Notes: generated by a model not told the origin, from the letters alone. A DNA stretch of 64,000 bases from Campanula takesimana (GCA_026119855.1 JAOWBW010000425.1:992001-1056000); one strand, 5' to 3'. Numbered from the stretch's first letter, positions 9,568 to 20,599 are shown. Numbers and translations are program-made.

Positions 9568-10074
9568 TGCAATTAATGACAGATAGTTATAAGAATAGAT
9601 TCTTTTACTTATTATTAGTGGAGTAATACAGTTAGGATTTTCTTATGTTAAAGATTGAATTTTGGGGGTATTTGAGATGTTTAAATCTCACACCTTAGTT
9701 GAATAAAGTTAATTATTTAATTTAAATACCCAAAAATTTTGAAATTACTATTGTTGTGTAAACCAAAGTTAACTTGTCGAGAAAAGACAAGGGAAAGCAT
9801 CGGAGTGATTTGAAATGATCTCCGTAACCATGGTACGAAGTAAGACGACCATTGGAATAAGTTAAAGCTAGTTAAGTAATAAAAACTAGTGAAGGAAAGA
9901 AATAATAATCAACCAAGTAAAACGGTTGTGAATTATGAATTATGAAACTCCTGAACTGGAGAAGAAAGGTTAAGTAAACTAACCGCATCTGAATAATGGT
10001 CTAGTACAAAAGACCTACGAACATGAATCAAAACTAACAAGTACCCGTTAGTAAAAGAATAAGTTAAGTATACC
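9568..10074 (+). other. Gypsy internal leader before gag-pol
   Basis: Non-coding AT-rich sequence between the coiled-coil ORF and gag-pol. No promoter or RNA structure recognised. Confidence 0.5.
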
Positions 10075-13000
10075 ATGAATATTGCACGTATTTTTGTAGT
10101 GATGAATATTGCTAGAGCACGAACCTGTTCTAAAATAAAAGTAAATCTGCAGATGAATACCAGAAGCGGAAATAACAGGAACGGTGAGGGAAATGACAAC
10201 ACCGGTAATGCGGGAGGACAGTTGGATCCGGCCCTGGTAAACCTGTTGCAGACACTATCGCAGACAGTAGCTGGGATAGGTCAAACTGTTGCTGGAATTG
10301 CGCAACCACCACCACAAGCTCCATTACGTGATCCGTTGGAGCTATTTCAAAGGAGGAATCCGGACTCATTCTCGGACACTGCTAAAGAGAAACCTGAGGA
10401 CTGGATTAAGAGCACTGAAAGGATATTTGAGACTCTGAACTGTACTGAGGAACAGAAGGTAGTATTTGCAACCTTTATGTTGAAAGGTAAGGCTCAGACA
10501 TGGTGGGAAGCGGAAAAGCGAGCTGCTGTGGCTCGTGGTGATGCAGCCTTTACTTGGACCAGATTTAAGGCCATTTTCAACGAAAAGTATTATCCTGCAA
10601 GCACGAGGAATGCTAAGATAACGGAATTCCTGACTTTGGTACAAGGGAGTATGACTGTAGCAGAGTATGGTGAGAAGTTCACTGACTTACTAGAATTTGC
10701 GCCAAGATTCTTCGATACGGAAGAACAGAAGGCAAGAAAGTTTGAAGCGGGATTAAGTGATAGAGTTCGGTACAGGATCACACCGCTGGCTCTGCCTACG
10801 TACTCAGCGGTATTGGATAGGGCCAAGATAGTAGAACGGGAGTCGGATAACTACCGTAATCGACGGGAAGAGAAAGGCAAGGCAGTGACTGAAAGGTCGG
10901 AAGAAAACAAGGGTGGTAAGGACCACAACAATAATAAGAGGAAAGCAGTGGATGACAGTCGAGACAAGGGCAGTCATGGGAACAAACACTCCAACAACGG
11001 CCATGGTGGGAATGGTCGGAACTTTAATGACAACAAGCGTGAGTGGAACAAGGGCAAAGGCCAAGGTTTCATCAGTTATGATAAGTGCACTATTTGTGAT
11101 GGAGCGCACAAGTCAGAGGTTTGCTGGTATAAGGAACGGCAGTGTCACAACTGTAAGAAGGTGGGACATCCGAAGTGGAAGTGCCCAGAACCTAAAAAGG
11201 ATGAACCGGCTGCGGGAAATAAAGACAACGGGGGAGGAAATGGTGGAGGCCGTGGTAGGGTGTACACCATGACCGCCAAAGCAGCTGGAGTTAATGCCGA
11301 TCTTGTGGCAGGTACGATACAATTAAATTCCCGTGATGTTTATGTGTTAGTAGATACTGGCGCTACTCATTCAGTAGTTAGTAATGTTGTGGCAAAGAAG
11401 TTAAAACTACACCCAGAGAATTTAGAGATACCTTTAGTAATAGATACACCTACTAAAGACGCTATCCCCATTACTACCTGTTATAGGAACTGTACTTTAG
11501 GGATAGGAGGCACGAATGTAAATATCGACCTCATTGAATTAGACATGTCAGAATTCGACATAATCCTGGGAATGGATTGGTTGGCTTTGCATCAAGCCAA
11601 AGTGGACTGTCAAAAGAAAATAATGACGTTCCTAGGAGAGGAAGGTAAAGAGTACAGATTTGTGGGTTCAAGGCCGAGGAAGAGGATAGGCTTAATCTCA
11701 GTGATGAAGGCCCGTAATATGTTGAGAAAAGGATGTGTAGGATTTCTGGCACACATAGGTGAAACAGAAGAAAGAGGAGTAACGTTAGAGTCGCTCGAAG
11801 TCGTGAATGAATTTCAAGACGTATTTCCGGAGGAGTTACCTGGAATACCACCAGTGAGGGAAGTAGAGTTTTCCATTGACTTAGTACCAGAAACCACACC
11901 TATTTCGAGAGCACCGTACAGGATGGCTCCAACAGAGTTGAAGGAACTAAAGGAGCAGTTACAAGAATTGTTAGACAAGGGATTGATTAGACCGAGTGTA
12001 TCACCATGGGGTGCACCGGTACTATTTGTGAAGAAGAAAGATGGATCTATGAGACTGTGTATTGACTATAGAGAATTGAATAAAGTGACGGTTAGGAACC
12101 AATACCCTCTGCCGAGAATTGATGACTTGTTTGATCAATTGAGGGGAGCATGTTACTTTTCAAAGATTGATCTTAGATCCGGATACCATCAGCTGAGAGT
12201 TAAGGATGTGGACGTGGCAAAGACAGCGTTTAGGACGAGGTATGGACATTATGAGTTTGTCGTGATGCCATTTGGATTAACGAACGCACCAGCCGCATTC
12301 ATGGAGTTGATGAATAGAATATTTCAAGAGTACCTAGACAAATGTGTGATAGTATTCATTGACGATATATTGGTGTACTCGAAGACAAAGGAGGATCATA
12401 CGGAACATTTGAGGATAGTGCTAGAGATTTTGAGGAGACAGAAATTGTATGCAAAATTTAAGAAATGTGAATTCTGGTTGGAGAAAGTAGCATTTCTGGG
12501 GCACGTAGTATCGAAAGAAGGAATTTCTGTGGATCCAACGAAAGTAGAGGCAATAATGGATTGGGAAAGACCGACTACGGTAACCGAAATAAGAAGTTTC
12601 TTGGGTTTAGCTGGTTACTATAGAAGGTTCGTAAAGGGATTTTTGAAGTTATCTGGGCCATTGACGAAGCTGACACAGAAGGCAGCTAAGTTTGTTTGGT
12701 CAGAAGGATGTGAACGAAGTTTTCAAGAATTGAAGAATAGACTGGTATCTGCACCAGTATTAACACTACCGACAGGGACGGAAGGTTTTGTTATCTACAG
12801 TGATGCGTCGCTGAAGGGACTAGGCTGTGTACTGATGCAAAATGAGAAGGTGATAGCTTATGCATCTAGGCAGTTGAAGGTGCATGAAAGGAATTACCCG
12901 ACCCATGATCTGGAATTAGCAGCAGTAGTGTTTGCCTTGAAAATTTGGAGACATTATCTGTATGGCGTAAAATGCCAGATTTTTACAGATCACAAGAGCC

Positions 13001-14676
13001 TTAAGTATATCTTCACGCAGAAGGAATTGAATATGAGACAACGGAGGTGGTTGGAACTTCTCAAGGATTACGACTGTGAAATACTGTATCATCCTGGGAA
13101 AGCCAACAAGGTGGCAGATGCTTTGAGTAGGAAGAATCACGGAATGTTGGCGACGTTGATCTCTAAGGGGGTAAGCATATGGAAGGATGTCAAGGAGATG
13201 AACTTGATAGTAAAAGTAAACGGATACTTGGCTCGACTGACATTACAACCTGCATTGTTGGGCAGAATTAAAGAGGCACAAGGATTAGACGAGGAGAGAG
13301 AAGCTCTAATCGGAAAAGGGCAAGCAAAAGATCTTCATATAGGTGAAGATGGACTTTTGAGATATCAAAAGAGAGTATGGGTGCCAAACAATGATGAGAT
13401 CAAGAGAGAGATACTAAGAGAAGCTCATTGCTCGAAGTTCTCTGTACATCCGGGAAGTACTAAAATGTATAGGGATTTAAAGGAAGCATATTGGTGGAAT
13501 AACATGAAGAATGACGTGGCAGAGTATGTGCATAGATGCCTGACGTGCCAACAAGTAAAGAGTGAACATCAGAAGCCAGCAGGGTTACTGCAGTCATTAC
13601 CAATTCCCGAATGGAAGTGGGAGAACATTGCTATGGATTTCGTAAGTGGGTTGCCGAAGACGGCAGGGAAGTATGATGCTATATGGGTTATAGTAGATCG
13701 ATTGACTAAGTCAGCACATTTTCTTGCAATCAAGAAGACTGATTCGTTGGAGAAGTTGGCCAAGTTGTACATAGACGAGATAGTAAGGTTACATGGGATC
13801 CCGGTCACAATTGTGTCTGATCGAGATGCTAGGTTCACTTCGAAATTCTGGAACAGCCTACAAGAAGCATTGGGAACAGAGTTGACCATGAGTACGGCGT
13901 TTCACCCACAGACGGATGGGCAGTCGGAAAGGACTATCCAGACATTGGAAGACATGCTAAGGGCTACTTCGTTAGATTGGCCAAACGCATGGGACGAACA
14001 TTTACCGTTAGTGGAATTCGCATACAACAACAGCTTTCACGCAAGCATTGGGATGGCTCCATATGAAGCATTGTATGGAAGGAAGTGCAGATCACCGGCA
14101 TGTTGGGATGAAGTCGGTGAGAGGAAGTTAAGTGGACCGGAACTCGTACAAGTCACGGCAGATAAAGTACAACAGATCCGGAAGTGGCTACAGACTGCGC
14201 AAAGTAGGCAGAAATCTTACGCAGACAACAGAAGGCGAGAACTGGAATTTCAGCCAGGGGATCGAGTATTCCTAAAGATATCGCCTACGAAGGGAGTTAT
14301 GCGTTTTGGGATTAAGGGAAAGTTAAGTCCACGATATGTGGGACCGTTCGAAATTCTTGATAAGATCGGGGAAGTGGCTTATCGATTGGCGTTACCGCCG
14401 GTATTAGCTGGAGTGCATAATGTGTTCCATGTCTCCATGCTAAGGAAGTATATTCATGATCCGAGTCATGTGATTGAATACAAGCAGTTAAGAGTTCGGG
14501 CAGATTTGACGTACGATGAACGACCAATCAAGATCGTCGACAGAAAAGACGAGGTCATAAGAAAGCGTACGGTTCCCTATGTAAAAGTGCAATGGAGCAA
14601 TCACTCGGAAAGAGAAGCGACATGGGAACAAGAAAGTGAAATGCGCGAATTGTACCCGGACATCTTCTCGGATTAA
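10075..14676 (+). CDS. Ty3/gypsy gag-pol polyprotein with chromodomain
   Basis: One intact frame of 1533 residues. The first ATG is at 10075; the start MNTRSG at 10153 gives the more usual Gag N-terminus. Domains in order (numbered from 10075): Gag about 90-215; zinc knuckle CHNCKKVGHPKWKC about 357-370; aspartic protease VLVDTGATHSVVS about 423; reverse transcriptase LCIDYRELNKV about 661, with FIDD in place of YxDD about 760; RNase H, YSDAS about 907 and ADALSRK near 1020; integrase zinc region about 1115-1162 (CLTCQQ), catalytic core MDFVSGLP, SDRDARFTS, GQSERT; C-terminal chromodomain-like region about 1460-1533 (LTYDERPIKIVDRK, VKVQWSNHSEREATWE). It copies and integrates the element; the chromodomain probably targets chromatin. 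Gag and Pol are not separated by a stop or shift. No broken motif seen. Confidence 0.95.
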   Translation: MNIARIFVVMNIARARTCSKIKVNLQMNTRSGNNRNGEGNDNTGNAGGQLDPALVNLLQTLSQTVAGIGQTVAGIAQPPPQAPLRDPLELFQRRNPDSFSDTAKEKPEDWIKSTERIFETLNCTEEQKVVFATFMLKGKAQTWWEAEKRAAVARGDAAFTWTRFKAIFNEKYYPASTRNAKITEFLTLVQGSMTVAEYGEKFTDLLEFAPRFFDTEEQKARKFEAGLSDRVRYRITPLALPTYSAVLDRAKIVERESDNYRNRREEKGKAVTERSEENKGGKDHNNNKRKAVDDSRDKGSHGNKHSNNGHGGNGRNFNDNKREWNKGKGQGFISYDKCTICDGAHKSEVCWYKERQCHNCKKVGHPKWKCPEPKKDEPAAGNKDNGGGNGGGRGRVYTMTAKAAGVNADLVAGTIQLNSRDVYVLVDTGATHSVVSNVVAKKLKLHPENLEIPLVIDTPTKDAIPITTCYRNCTLGIGGTNVNIDLIELDMSEFDIILGMDWLALHQAKVDCQKKIMTFLGEEGKEYRFVGSRPRKRIGLISVMKARNMLRKGCVGFLAHIGETEERGVTLESLEVVNEFQDVFPEELPGIPPVREVEFSIDLVPETTPISRAPYRMAPTELKELKEQLQELLDKGLIRPSVSPWGAPVLFVKKKDGSMRLCIDYRELNKVTVRNQYPLPRIDDLFDQLRGACYFSKIDLRSGYHQLRVKDVDVAKTAFRTRYGHYEFVVMPFGLTNAPAAFMELMNRIFQEYLDKCVIVFIDDILVYSKTKEDHTEHLRIVLEILRRQKLYAKFKKCEFWLEKVAFLGHVVSKEGISVDPTKVEAIMDWERPTTVTEIRSFLGLAGYYRRFVKGFLKLSGPLTKLTQKAAKFVWSEGCERSFQELKNRLVSAPVLTLPTGTEGFVIYSDASLKGLGCVLMQNEKVIAYASRQLKVHERNYPTHDLELAAVVFALKIWRHYLYGVKCQIFTDHKSLKYIFTQKELNMRQRRWLELLKDYDCEILYHPGKANKVADALSRKNHGMLATLISKGVSIWKDVKEMNLIVKVNGYLARLTLQPALLGRIKEAQGLDEEREALIGKGQAKDLHIGEDGLLRYQKRVWVPNNDEIKREILREAHCSKFSVHPGSTKMYRDLKEAYWWNNMKNDVAEYVHRCLTCQQVKSEHQKPAGLLQSLPIPEWKWENIAMDFVSGLPKTAGKYDAIWVIVDRLTKSAHFLAIKKTDSLEKLAKLYIDEIVRLHGIPVTIVSDRDARFTSKFWNSLQEALGTELTMSTAFHPQTDGQSERTIQTLEDMLRATSLDWPNAWDEHLPLVEFAYNNSFHASIGMAPYEALYGRKCRSPACWDEVGERKLSGPELVQVTADKVQQIRKWLQTAQSRQKSYADNRRRELEFQPGDRVFLKISPTKGVMRFGIKGKLSPRYVGPFEILDKIGEVAYRLALPPVLAGVHNVFHVSMLRKYIHDPSHVIEYKQLRVRADLTYDERPIKIVDRKDEVIRKRTVPYVKVQWSNHSEREATWEQESEMRELYPDIFSD

Positions 14677-14705
14677 GAATTGTCAAAGTTTGAGGACAAA
14701 CTTCT

Positions 14706-14721
14706 TTTAAGGGGGTAAGAA
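14706..14721 (+). promoter_or_regulatory. Polypurine tract of the gypsy element
   Basis: TTTTAAGGGGGTAAGA directly before the TGTAATAACC of the 3' LTR; plus-strand primer. Confidence 0.85.
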
Positions 14722-17364
14722 TGTAATAACCGGAATATTTATTTAATTAATTATATTTTTTTTCGGTTTTGTTAAACTAATTAAATGATAATTAGAATTT
14801 TAAAGTAACTTAAAGAAGTGGGCCCAAGGAATTTAGATTGGCCCAAGATTTGTATTAGTAAACCCAACCCAATTAGGAATCAACCCAAGGTATAAATTAA
14901 TGAGTTAGTCAACTTAGGAAATTCATTATTATCACAAACTCAAAAAAAAAAAAAAAGAAAAAAAAAACAAAACCCTAGTTCTAAGAGTAGCCGCCGGCCG
15001 AGCATAAGGAGGGGGAAGAAGGGATTTTCCGGCCATTGTTTTGGAGATACAATCCGATCATTCTCAAGGTAATGCTAAATCCTACTCTCCAAAATTTATT
15101 TTATTGATTTTGGATTATTAAAACTTAATCTACGCATGATTTAAGAATATGAACATTAGGGTTTTGCATGCTAGTGAATTATGATAAAACTTTAAAGGAT
15201 TTTGGAGTTGATCTAAATAGTATGAAAAATAAAATATAGTAATCTTGATACTAGTTATTTTAAGATTGATTTTATAATCTTGAATTAAAGTGATTTATAT
15301 TATGCGATGTTTGGGGAATTGAACATATAAATCATTGATGTTGAATTGGGTTTATCAAAAGAAGAAAAAAATATGGATTTCCCCCAAGAACTAGTTTCGG
15401 CCGAATGGCCTAGATCATTGAAAATTTATTTTGTTGATTTAAATGATCTTCGTTAAGTGTATGGTGAATAATATTGATGTTTGGGAATTTAGAAAAATTT
15501 AAAGAACTAGAAAATTGATCAAATCAATGGATTATAGATCATGTATGTCTCGGCAATAGAGGTAAATTATGGGTGTTAAATTCGGTTTGAAGATGTTAAG
15601 AATTGGGACGAAAAGTCAGTGTTTCCGTTAAGTTTCTAACGGAAAGAAAACAAAAATCGTTAAAAGGATGTTAACAAGTTAGAAAAGTAACTTGAGGAAA
15701 TAGAATAAACACTTGGAAGACCTTAAAGTTAAAAAGTTAACAAGAAAGAATAAGATTAGAAATTCCAGTTAGTTTCCTAACAGAAAAGGACTAAACTGAA
15801 AAGAATTAAAGTTAGAAGGAATAAAAAGGAAACCTTTGAAGTTAGAGGGGCCTAAGTGATTAAGAAGAGAAACTTAGGGGACCTTATGAACAAAACCAAA
15901 AATCCAAGGACCTTTCAGTAATTAAAAGAAAGTTGAAGGACTAATCTGCAATTAATCCAAAGTAGAAGGACTAAATTGCAATTGAATTAAAGTTGAAGGA
16001 CTAACTTACAATTAATCCAAGGTTGAAGGACTAAATTGCAATTAACCCAAAGTTGAAGGACCAATTTGCAATTAACCCAAAGTTGAGGGACCAAATTGTA
16101 ATTAACCCAAAGTTAAAGGACTTAATTGCAATTATATCAAAGTTAAAGGACTGACTAGTAAATCAAAGTCAGAAACTTAAACGTAAAGAAAGAAGTAACG
16201 AAGTAAAGAAGTTAAACTGCATCTCTCAGTTAACTAAGAAGAAATAGTTAACAATGTAGAGAGTACTAAAGTAAATTACTCCGTGCCTTGTAGATTGCAC
16301 AGAGAGGAGATTGCGAGGAAAAGCAATTCAGGTAAGGGATTACGTTCCTTACAGTATTTGAACTCCTGTTTATTGGAATTCGGTAATTCTTTCTAAAGAC
16401 AGCTATCAGTATGGCATGATAGTATTTGAATGAACTCTGCGTTATTAAACGTTCCTTGAAATAATCTATACTTAGTGATGTCCCCATCGATCTACTAAGT
16501 ATCGAAGTTTGAAACTTGTATCACATACTTGTACCATGGTATGTTCTAATTTTAACTTGTAAGTTAACTACTTACTCGTTAAGGCATCCAATGTCCAGTT
16601 AGAAAAGACATTGACGGACAGTCCAGTTAGAAAAGACTCGTCCTTAAACTAGGGATTGCATGAGTGATCACATGCCTTCTCTCAGGAATTGTCTGATTAC
16701 AAGGATGATTCTAGACCCCGAGCATATGTGTGTGGATACCATATATGTTTCGACCCACACTATTGGCTGAAGAAGCTAGGTGTACAAATTGTACCTTTGG
16801 CATTGAGGTTATAATGTACGTTACCAAGGAATTGACGGAAACTTGAATGAATCCCTTTGGATTGTAGTGCCATAATCCTTTGAAAGTGAAATCTTAAAAG
16901 TAATAAGACTGTATTGTTCTGCAGCCTTGAATCCAAAAGTAACTGAACCTATCTTTGAAAAGTTATTCTAAGTATTCGTTCTGGTCGTCTCTCCTTAGTA
17001 ACCGGAGAGGCCACGTATGAACTTACTGAGCATTCGTTCGCTCATCCCTTCTCTATAAATTTTGTTTTCAGGATTTAAGTAGAAGGACAGGACAAGGAAA
17101 GTAGCCGTGGGAAGACGGTGGATTGAAGATCCTTAATTTAGTAGTTTTAAGTACGCTTATTTATTTGAAGTAAGTTGAAGTACATTGAAGGTTAAGGTTG
17201 TTGCCTACCAAGACATGTTTAAGTTACGCTTCCGCTATTGTTTTGAATTTATGGTTAATTAAGGGGCTGTTGTGAACCCTAAACTGAAGTATTTATTATT
17301 GTTATTTATTGATATTAGATGCCATTAAATGCTCAAGATACATTAATAAATTCGGGGTGTTACA
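14722..17364 (+). repeat. 3' LTR of the gypsy element (2643 bp)
   Basis: Nearly identical to 6194-8837, ending GTGTTACA and followed by the AACCT target duplication (17365-17369). Contains the second copy of the 30-bp array (15929-16161). Confidence 0.95.
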
Positions 17365-17745
17365 AACCTTTTCCCACACGATCCCTAACAAAATGACAAT
17401 CCAGCTTAATATACTTAGGCACTTATTGGTTAAGCAATGATTTTGATTCTCAATTATTAAAAGCCTCATGGAACTTTCAACATGTAGAGCTCAATGTTAT
17501 AAATGCACCTTACCTCCAAATTATACCTTGCAATACATTAAACATCAAACATCAAGTGCTTAATACATCAAACGCCACCTTAGTCATAGGCTAACATGAT
17601 AAACAGGATCGGTAGCTCTAGCTATACCATCTTCGCTATCATAAAACATATTGACAAGCAATGAAACATGAACTTGAAGATCTTTGAGTAGACTACTTAA
17701 CTAATAAACTTCACAACAAGTAGTGGCAAGGCTTTTATATTGGAT
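17365..17745 (-). pseudogene. Degenerate Ty1/copia RNase H remnant (other half)
   Basis: Minus-strand reading from about 17740 gives SLATTCCEVY, SLLKDLQVHVSLLVNMFYDS and DPVYH. After about 180 bp of unrelated sequence (probably a small insertion, about 17410-17590) it continues with KYIKLDCHFVRDRVGKG near 17365-17415, then across the gypsy insertion into 6193. These are Ty1/copia RNase H blocks. In-frame stops and the internal insertion make it non-functional. Confidence 0.65.
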
Positions 17746-18746
17746 GCACATTTTTCACAAAGTTTATCACCCATTTGAAAATGTTTTTCAAAACAATTAC
17801 TATGTACTAAGATTACCGGATAGTTTTTTTTTTTTTTTTTTTTCTTTTCTCTCAAAAGAATATCTTGTTTAATCTACCATGGTAAAATGAAATAAAGCAG
17901 AAGAGCAGTGCTAGAGGCAAAAAAAAGTTCACAAAGAAATAGATACGAAATGCAGTGGTGATATTTTATTAGTTGTATCGATTATAGACCCGCCACACTC
18001 TAATTAAATGATTAATTTCTCGAAAATCCTTGAAACAAAATGTAATTTTTAATAAGGACTTTGGATTTTTATTTTATTTTTAAAAATTCCAAAAGTTGAA
18101 ATTGTTTTGCTCAAAAGTTATTTGAAACAAAACTAGCAGAGGTTCTCTGGACTCCATAAATGGGTATCAAAGTGTCCGATAGACATGTCTCATGGCGACA
18201 TGGGTATCAGAGTGTCCGATAGACATGTCTCATAGCGACATGGGTATCAGATTGTCTGACAGACGTGTCTAATGGCAGTGGATAAACCTTTGCAAAATTT
18301 AAAAAAATATACGATTAAAATCATTATAAAGAATAATCATTATAGCAATGTTTAGTAACATGTTTAGATTTTCAAAGTAAAACTGCTATAATTACATAAA
18401 TTCGTTACTATAAAGAATTCTTATCGTATGTCCTAAGGGCACACGTTAAAAAGTGGTTTGAAAAAATATCTCATAGTTAAAGAACCAATAAAATTATGAC
18501 ATATCATTTTATAAAATTCGTAACTATAAATAATTGTTATCGTTTGTCCCGAAATGTTTGTAGTTTTGCTTTTATCTAGACATCTTTGGCATTGTTTGTC
18601 AAGTATACACTTATTTATGATGGTAGTTGTCATTGTAAAACATTTAATTGTTTTGGTACTTGAAATGTTTCAAGGGTAGCTTAGTCCATTAGACATGCAT
18701 CGATTGTTTTTCTTAATTTGTGTGAAAATCCTAAAACTATAAATAT
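17746..18746. other. Intergenic, with a 40-bp tandem repeat
   Basis: AT-rich and without coding sequence, with a T-run at 17826-17843. The only structure is the repeat at 18161-18278. Confidence 0.6.
18161..18278 (+). repeat. 40-bp tandem repeat, three units
   Basis: Units at 18161-18200, 18201-18240 and 18241-18278, each starting TGGGTATCA(A/G)A and containing AGACATGTCT (a palindrome-like core, altered in unit 3). Confidence 0.9.
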
Positions 18747-18763
18747 TTTGGGACGGAAGGAGT
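18747..18763. mobile_element. Stowaway-like MITE right end (fragment)
   Basis: TTTTGGGACGGAAGGAGTA is a typical right terminal repeat. No matching left end was found, so this is probably a truncated copy next to the intact MITE at 18772. Confidence 0.5.
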
Positions 18764-18771
18764 ATTATATA

Positions 18772-19052
18772 CTCCCTCCGTCCCCCCTCACTTGAGACTT
18801 ATTTTCATTTTGGTCTGTCCCACTTCACTTGAGACTCCCAAAAATAGTAATCTTTTTATAATTTTATATTCAATCTACCACACCCACTCATTTTCTCTCT
18901 TCATTTTCCACCACACAATTCATTCAATCAACTTACTATTAATCCCACTCATTCTCTCTCTTCATTTTTTACCACATATTTTTCTTATTTTATTCTTTTT
19001 TCTTAGTTATTGTGCTCACCTCAAGGTCTTAAGTGAGGTGGGACGGAGGGAG
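18772..19052. mobile_element. Stowaway-like MITE
   Basis: Left end CTCCCTCCGTCCC, right end GGGACGGAGGGAG, TA on both sides. Subterminal CACTTGAGACT is matched by AGGTCTTAAGTGAGGTG. Pyrimidine-rich interior; the 87-codon ORF across it is spurious. Confidence 0.88.
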
Positions 19053-19115
19053 TAATATTTCTTGTTTAATGACTTTATAATCACCCAAAGTAGAAACAAG
19101 TATCAATCGGCAACC

Positions 19116-19250
19116 ACATCCCGCGATTTAACGGGTGGTAGGGAAGAGGGACCGGAACTACTACCCCAGGAGTAGTTGGCGGAGCTAGGCCGAGCAACCG
19201 TAAGTCTGGCGAAGTTGGTGAACCTGGGCATCAAACAAAAAAAAGAAAAA
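19116..19250 (+). mobile_element. 135-bp poly(A) retroposon (SINE-like) with 18-bp target duplication
   Basis: GC-rich insert ending in an A-rich tail (AAACAAAAAAAAGAAAAAA), flanked by the perfect direct repeat AAGTATCAATCGGCAACC (19098-19115 and 19251-19268). This is the signature of LINE-type target-primed retroposition. TGGCGAAGTTGG near the 3' part resembles a Pol III A box, but no convincing B box was found, so whether it is a SINE or another retroposed RNA is open. Confidence 0.75.
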
Positions 19251-19317
19251 AAGTATCAATCGGCAACCCAATCGGTTGTGCTCCGTCGCCATCATCACAG
19301 TAGTCCCCCACTCCCCC

Positions 19318-19341
19318 ACTCCCCCCCCCCCCCCCCCCCAA
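19318..19341. repeat. Poly-C run upstream of the DUF547 gene
   Basis: A run of C within CT/C-rich sequence; low complexity. Confidence 0.8.
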
Positions 19342-19379
19342 TCCACCATGGCGGGTGGTCTATTTAACCTACTTCAAAT

Positions 19380-20001
19380 ACAAAAACAGTTCGTAGTAGT
19401 ATCACTGTGTGACTATGTGCGTGTATCAGACTGGTAGATGAAATAAATCACACCTCAATTCAATGCTCTCAACGACACATAAAGCGACTGCATTCAATTT
19501 CCCCCGGACCCATTTCTCTCAGGTGAACTAATTACACATTAGATGTACCTTCCACACATTCAATTCATCTTCAATTTTTTTCTCTTTTTTCTTCATTCAA
19601 CTTCTTTGAATTTCAAAAATTAAGACACCCAGTTCATGTCAATATAATGTTGTAGTAATCAGTTCAATTTAATGATGATGATTTGAGAAAGAAATCCTCA
19701 TTTAAAGAACTGGGGAGTGGTTTCTAGCAGTCTACATTCTTCTTTCATTAAATTTCATTTATTTTTGTTATTTTTTTTCCTTCATAAATCCATCTCCCAA
19801 TGATGTTTGTCAGACGCCATTTATGATTATCACCTTTTGTTTGCTTTTCTGAAGCAACGGTCAACTCGATAGTCAATGTGCCTAGCAACTGTTTGATGTA
19901 TTGTCTGAAAGAAATGATTTGAAAACATGATTTGGGTCTGCTAAGGAGATTGAGAGAGAGATAAATTATTATGAAAATGGATGGTTTTGGTGTAGGTGAA
20001 G
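19380..20001 (+). other. Probable 5' leader of the DUF547 gene
   Basis: No ORF. TCTCAGGTGAAC near 19516-19527 looks like a splice donor, and GGTTTTGGTGTAG ending at 19995 looks like the matching acceptor, which would make a 5'UTR intron ending six bases before the ATG at 20002. The transcription start was not located. Confidence 0.4.
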
Positions 20002-20557
20002 ATGAAGTTGAAAAAAAATGTTGTGGGGGAGAAAAAACAGAGTCTTGGGGATGTGCAGTTGTTCACGCACAACATAAACGCTCTAAGAGGTAATTTTTGT
20101 GGACAGCTATTTTAAATTTTATTTCTCGTCCTGATCCTCATATATCTTCTTCCCTATTAGGGATTCACAGTTCTTTTTCAAGCTTCTTTTCTTGTGTGTG
20201 TGAGAGTGGTGATTCTTGTTTTCAATAGTGAATGTTGTCAATTTTAAGTTATTTCTTAATATACTGCATGCTTGTTTTCTTCAAATCTTTTAATTATTGT
20301 TCATCTTTACTTGTCAGCTCCGGGGGACTCCCTATATAATTGGTGAAATACAGTTCATGTACTAAATGTTCCCCCCTGTACCTGGTTTTAGTTAATTTTA
20401 CTGATCATTGGGGTGTCTTGAATACCTAGATAAAGCAAACCAGTTGAGTTTTGATATGTTTATGGATGAAAATTATGGATCAACCATATTTTGGTGTCAT
20501 ACAATTTGGGATTTTTTTTCGAGCACCTGCGATTGGTAGAGATTATGGAATTTGCGT

Positions 20558-20599
<42 letters not shown>

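Larger units (their letters stand above)
6194..17364 (+). mobile_element. Complete Ty3/gypsy chromovirus (Tekay/Del-like), 11.17 kb
   Basis: 5' LTR 6194-8837, tRNA-iMet primer site, internal ORFs, polypurine tract, 3' LTR 14722-17364, and target duplication AACCT on both sides. LTRs start TGTAATAACC and end GTGTTACA. The LTR copies differ, as far as I could align by eye, only by single-base indels in runs or near them (for example near 6230, the A-run near 6420, near 6790, 6897 and 7140), so insertion was very recent. The gag-pol frame is intact and has a C-terminal chromodomain-like region. The long LTRs (2.6 kb) and the chromodomain type fit the Tekay clade. It landed in an older antisense copia remnant. 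Possibly still autonomous. Confidence 0.95.

Noticed and set aside
18161..18278. GGGTATCAGA motifs as LTR primer sites
   Set aside because: They are part of a 40-bp tandem repeat, with no LTR end beside them.
19971..20089. DUF547 first exon in the frame of ATG 19971
   Set aside because: Possible and kept as an alternative, but the peptide is atypical (Cys/Trp/His-rich). ATG 20002 plus the 25-nt microexon fits as well and has an acceptor directly upstream.
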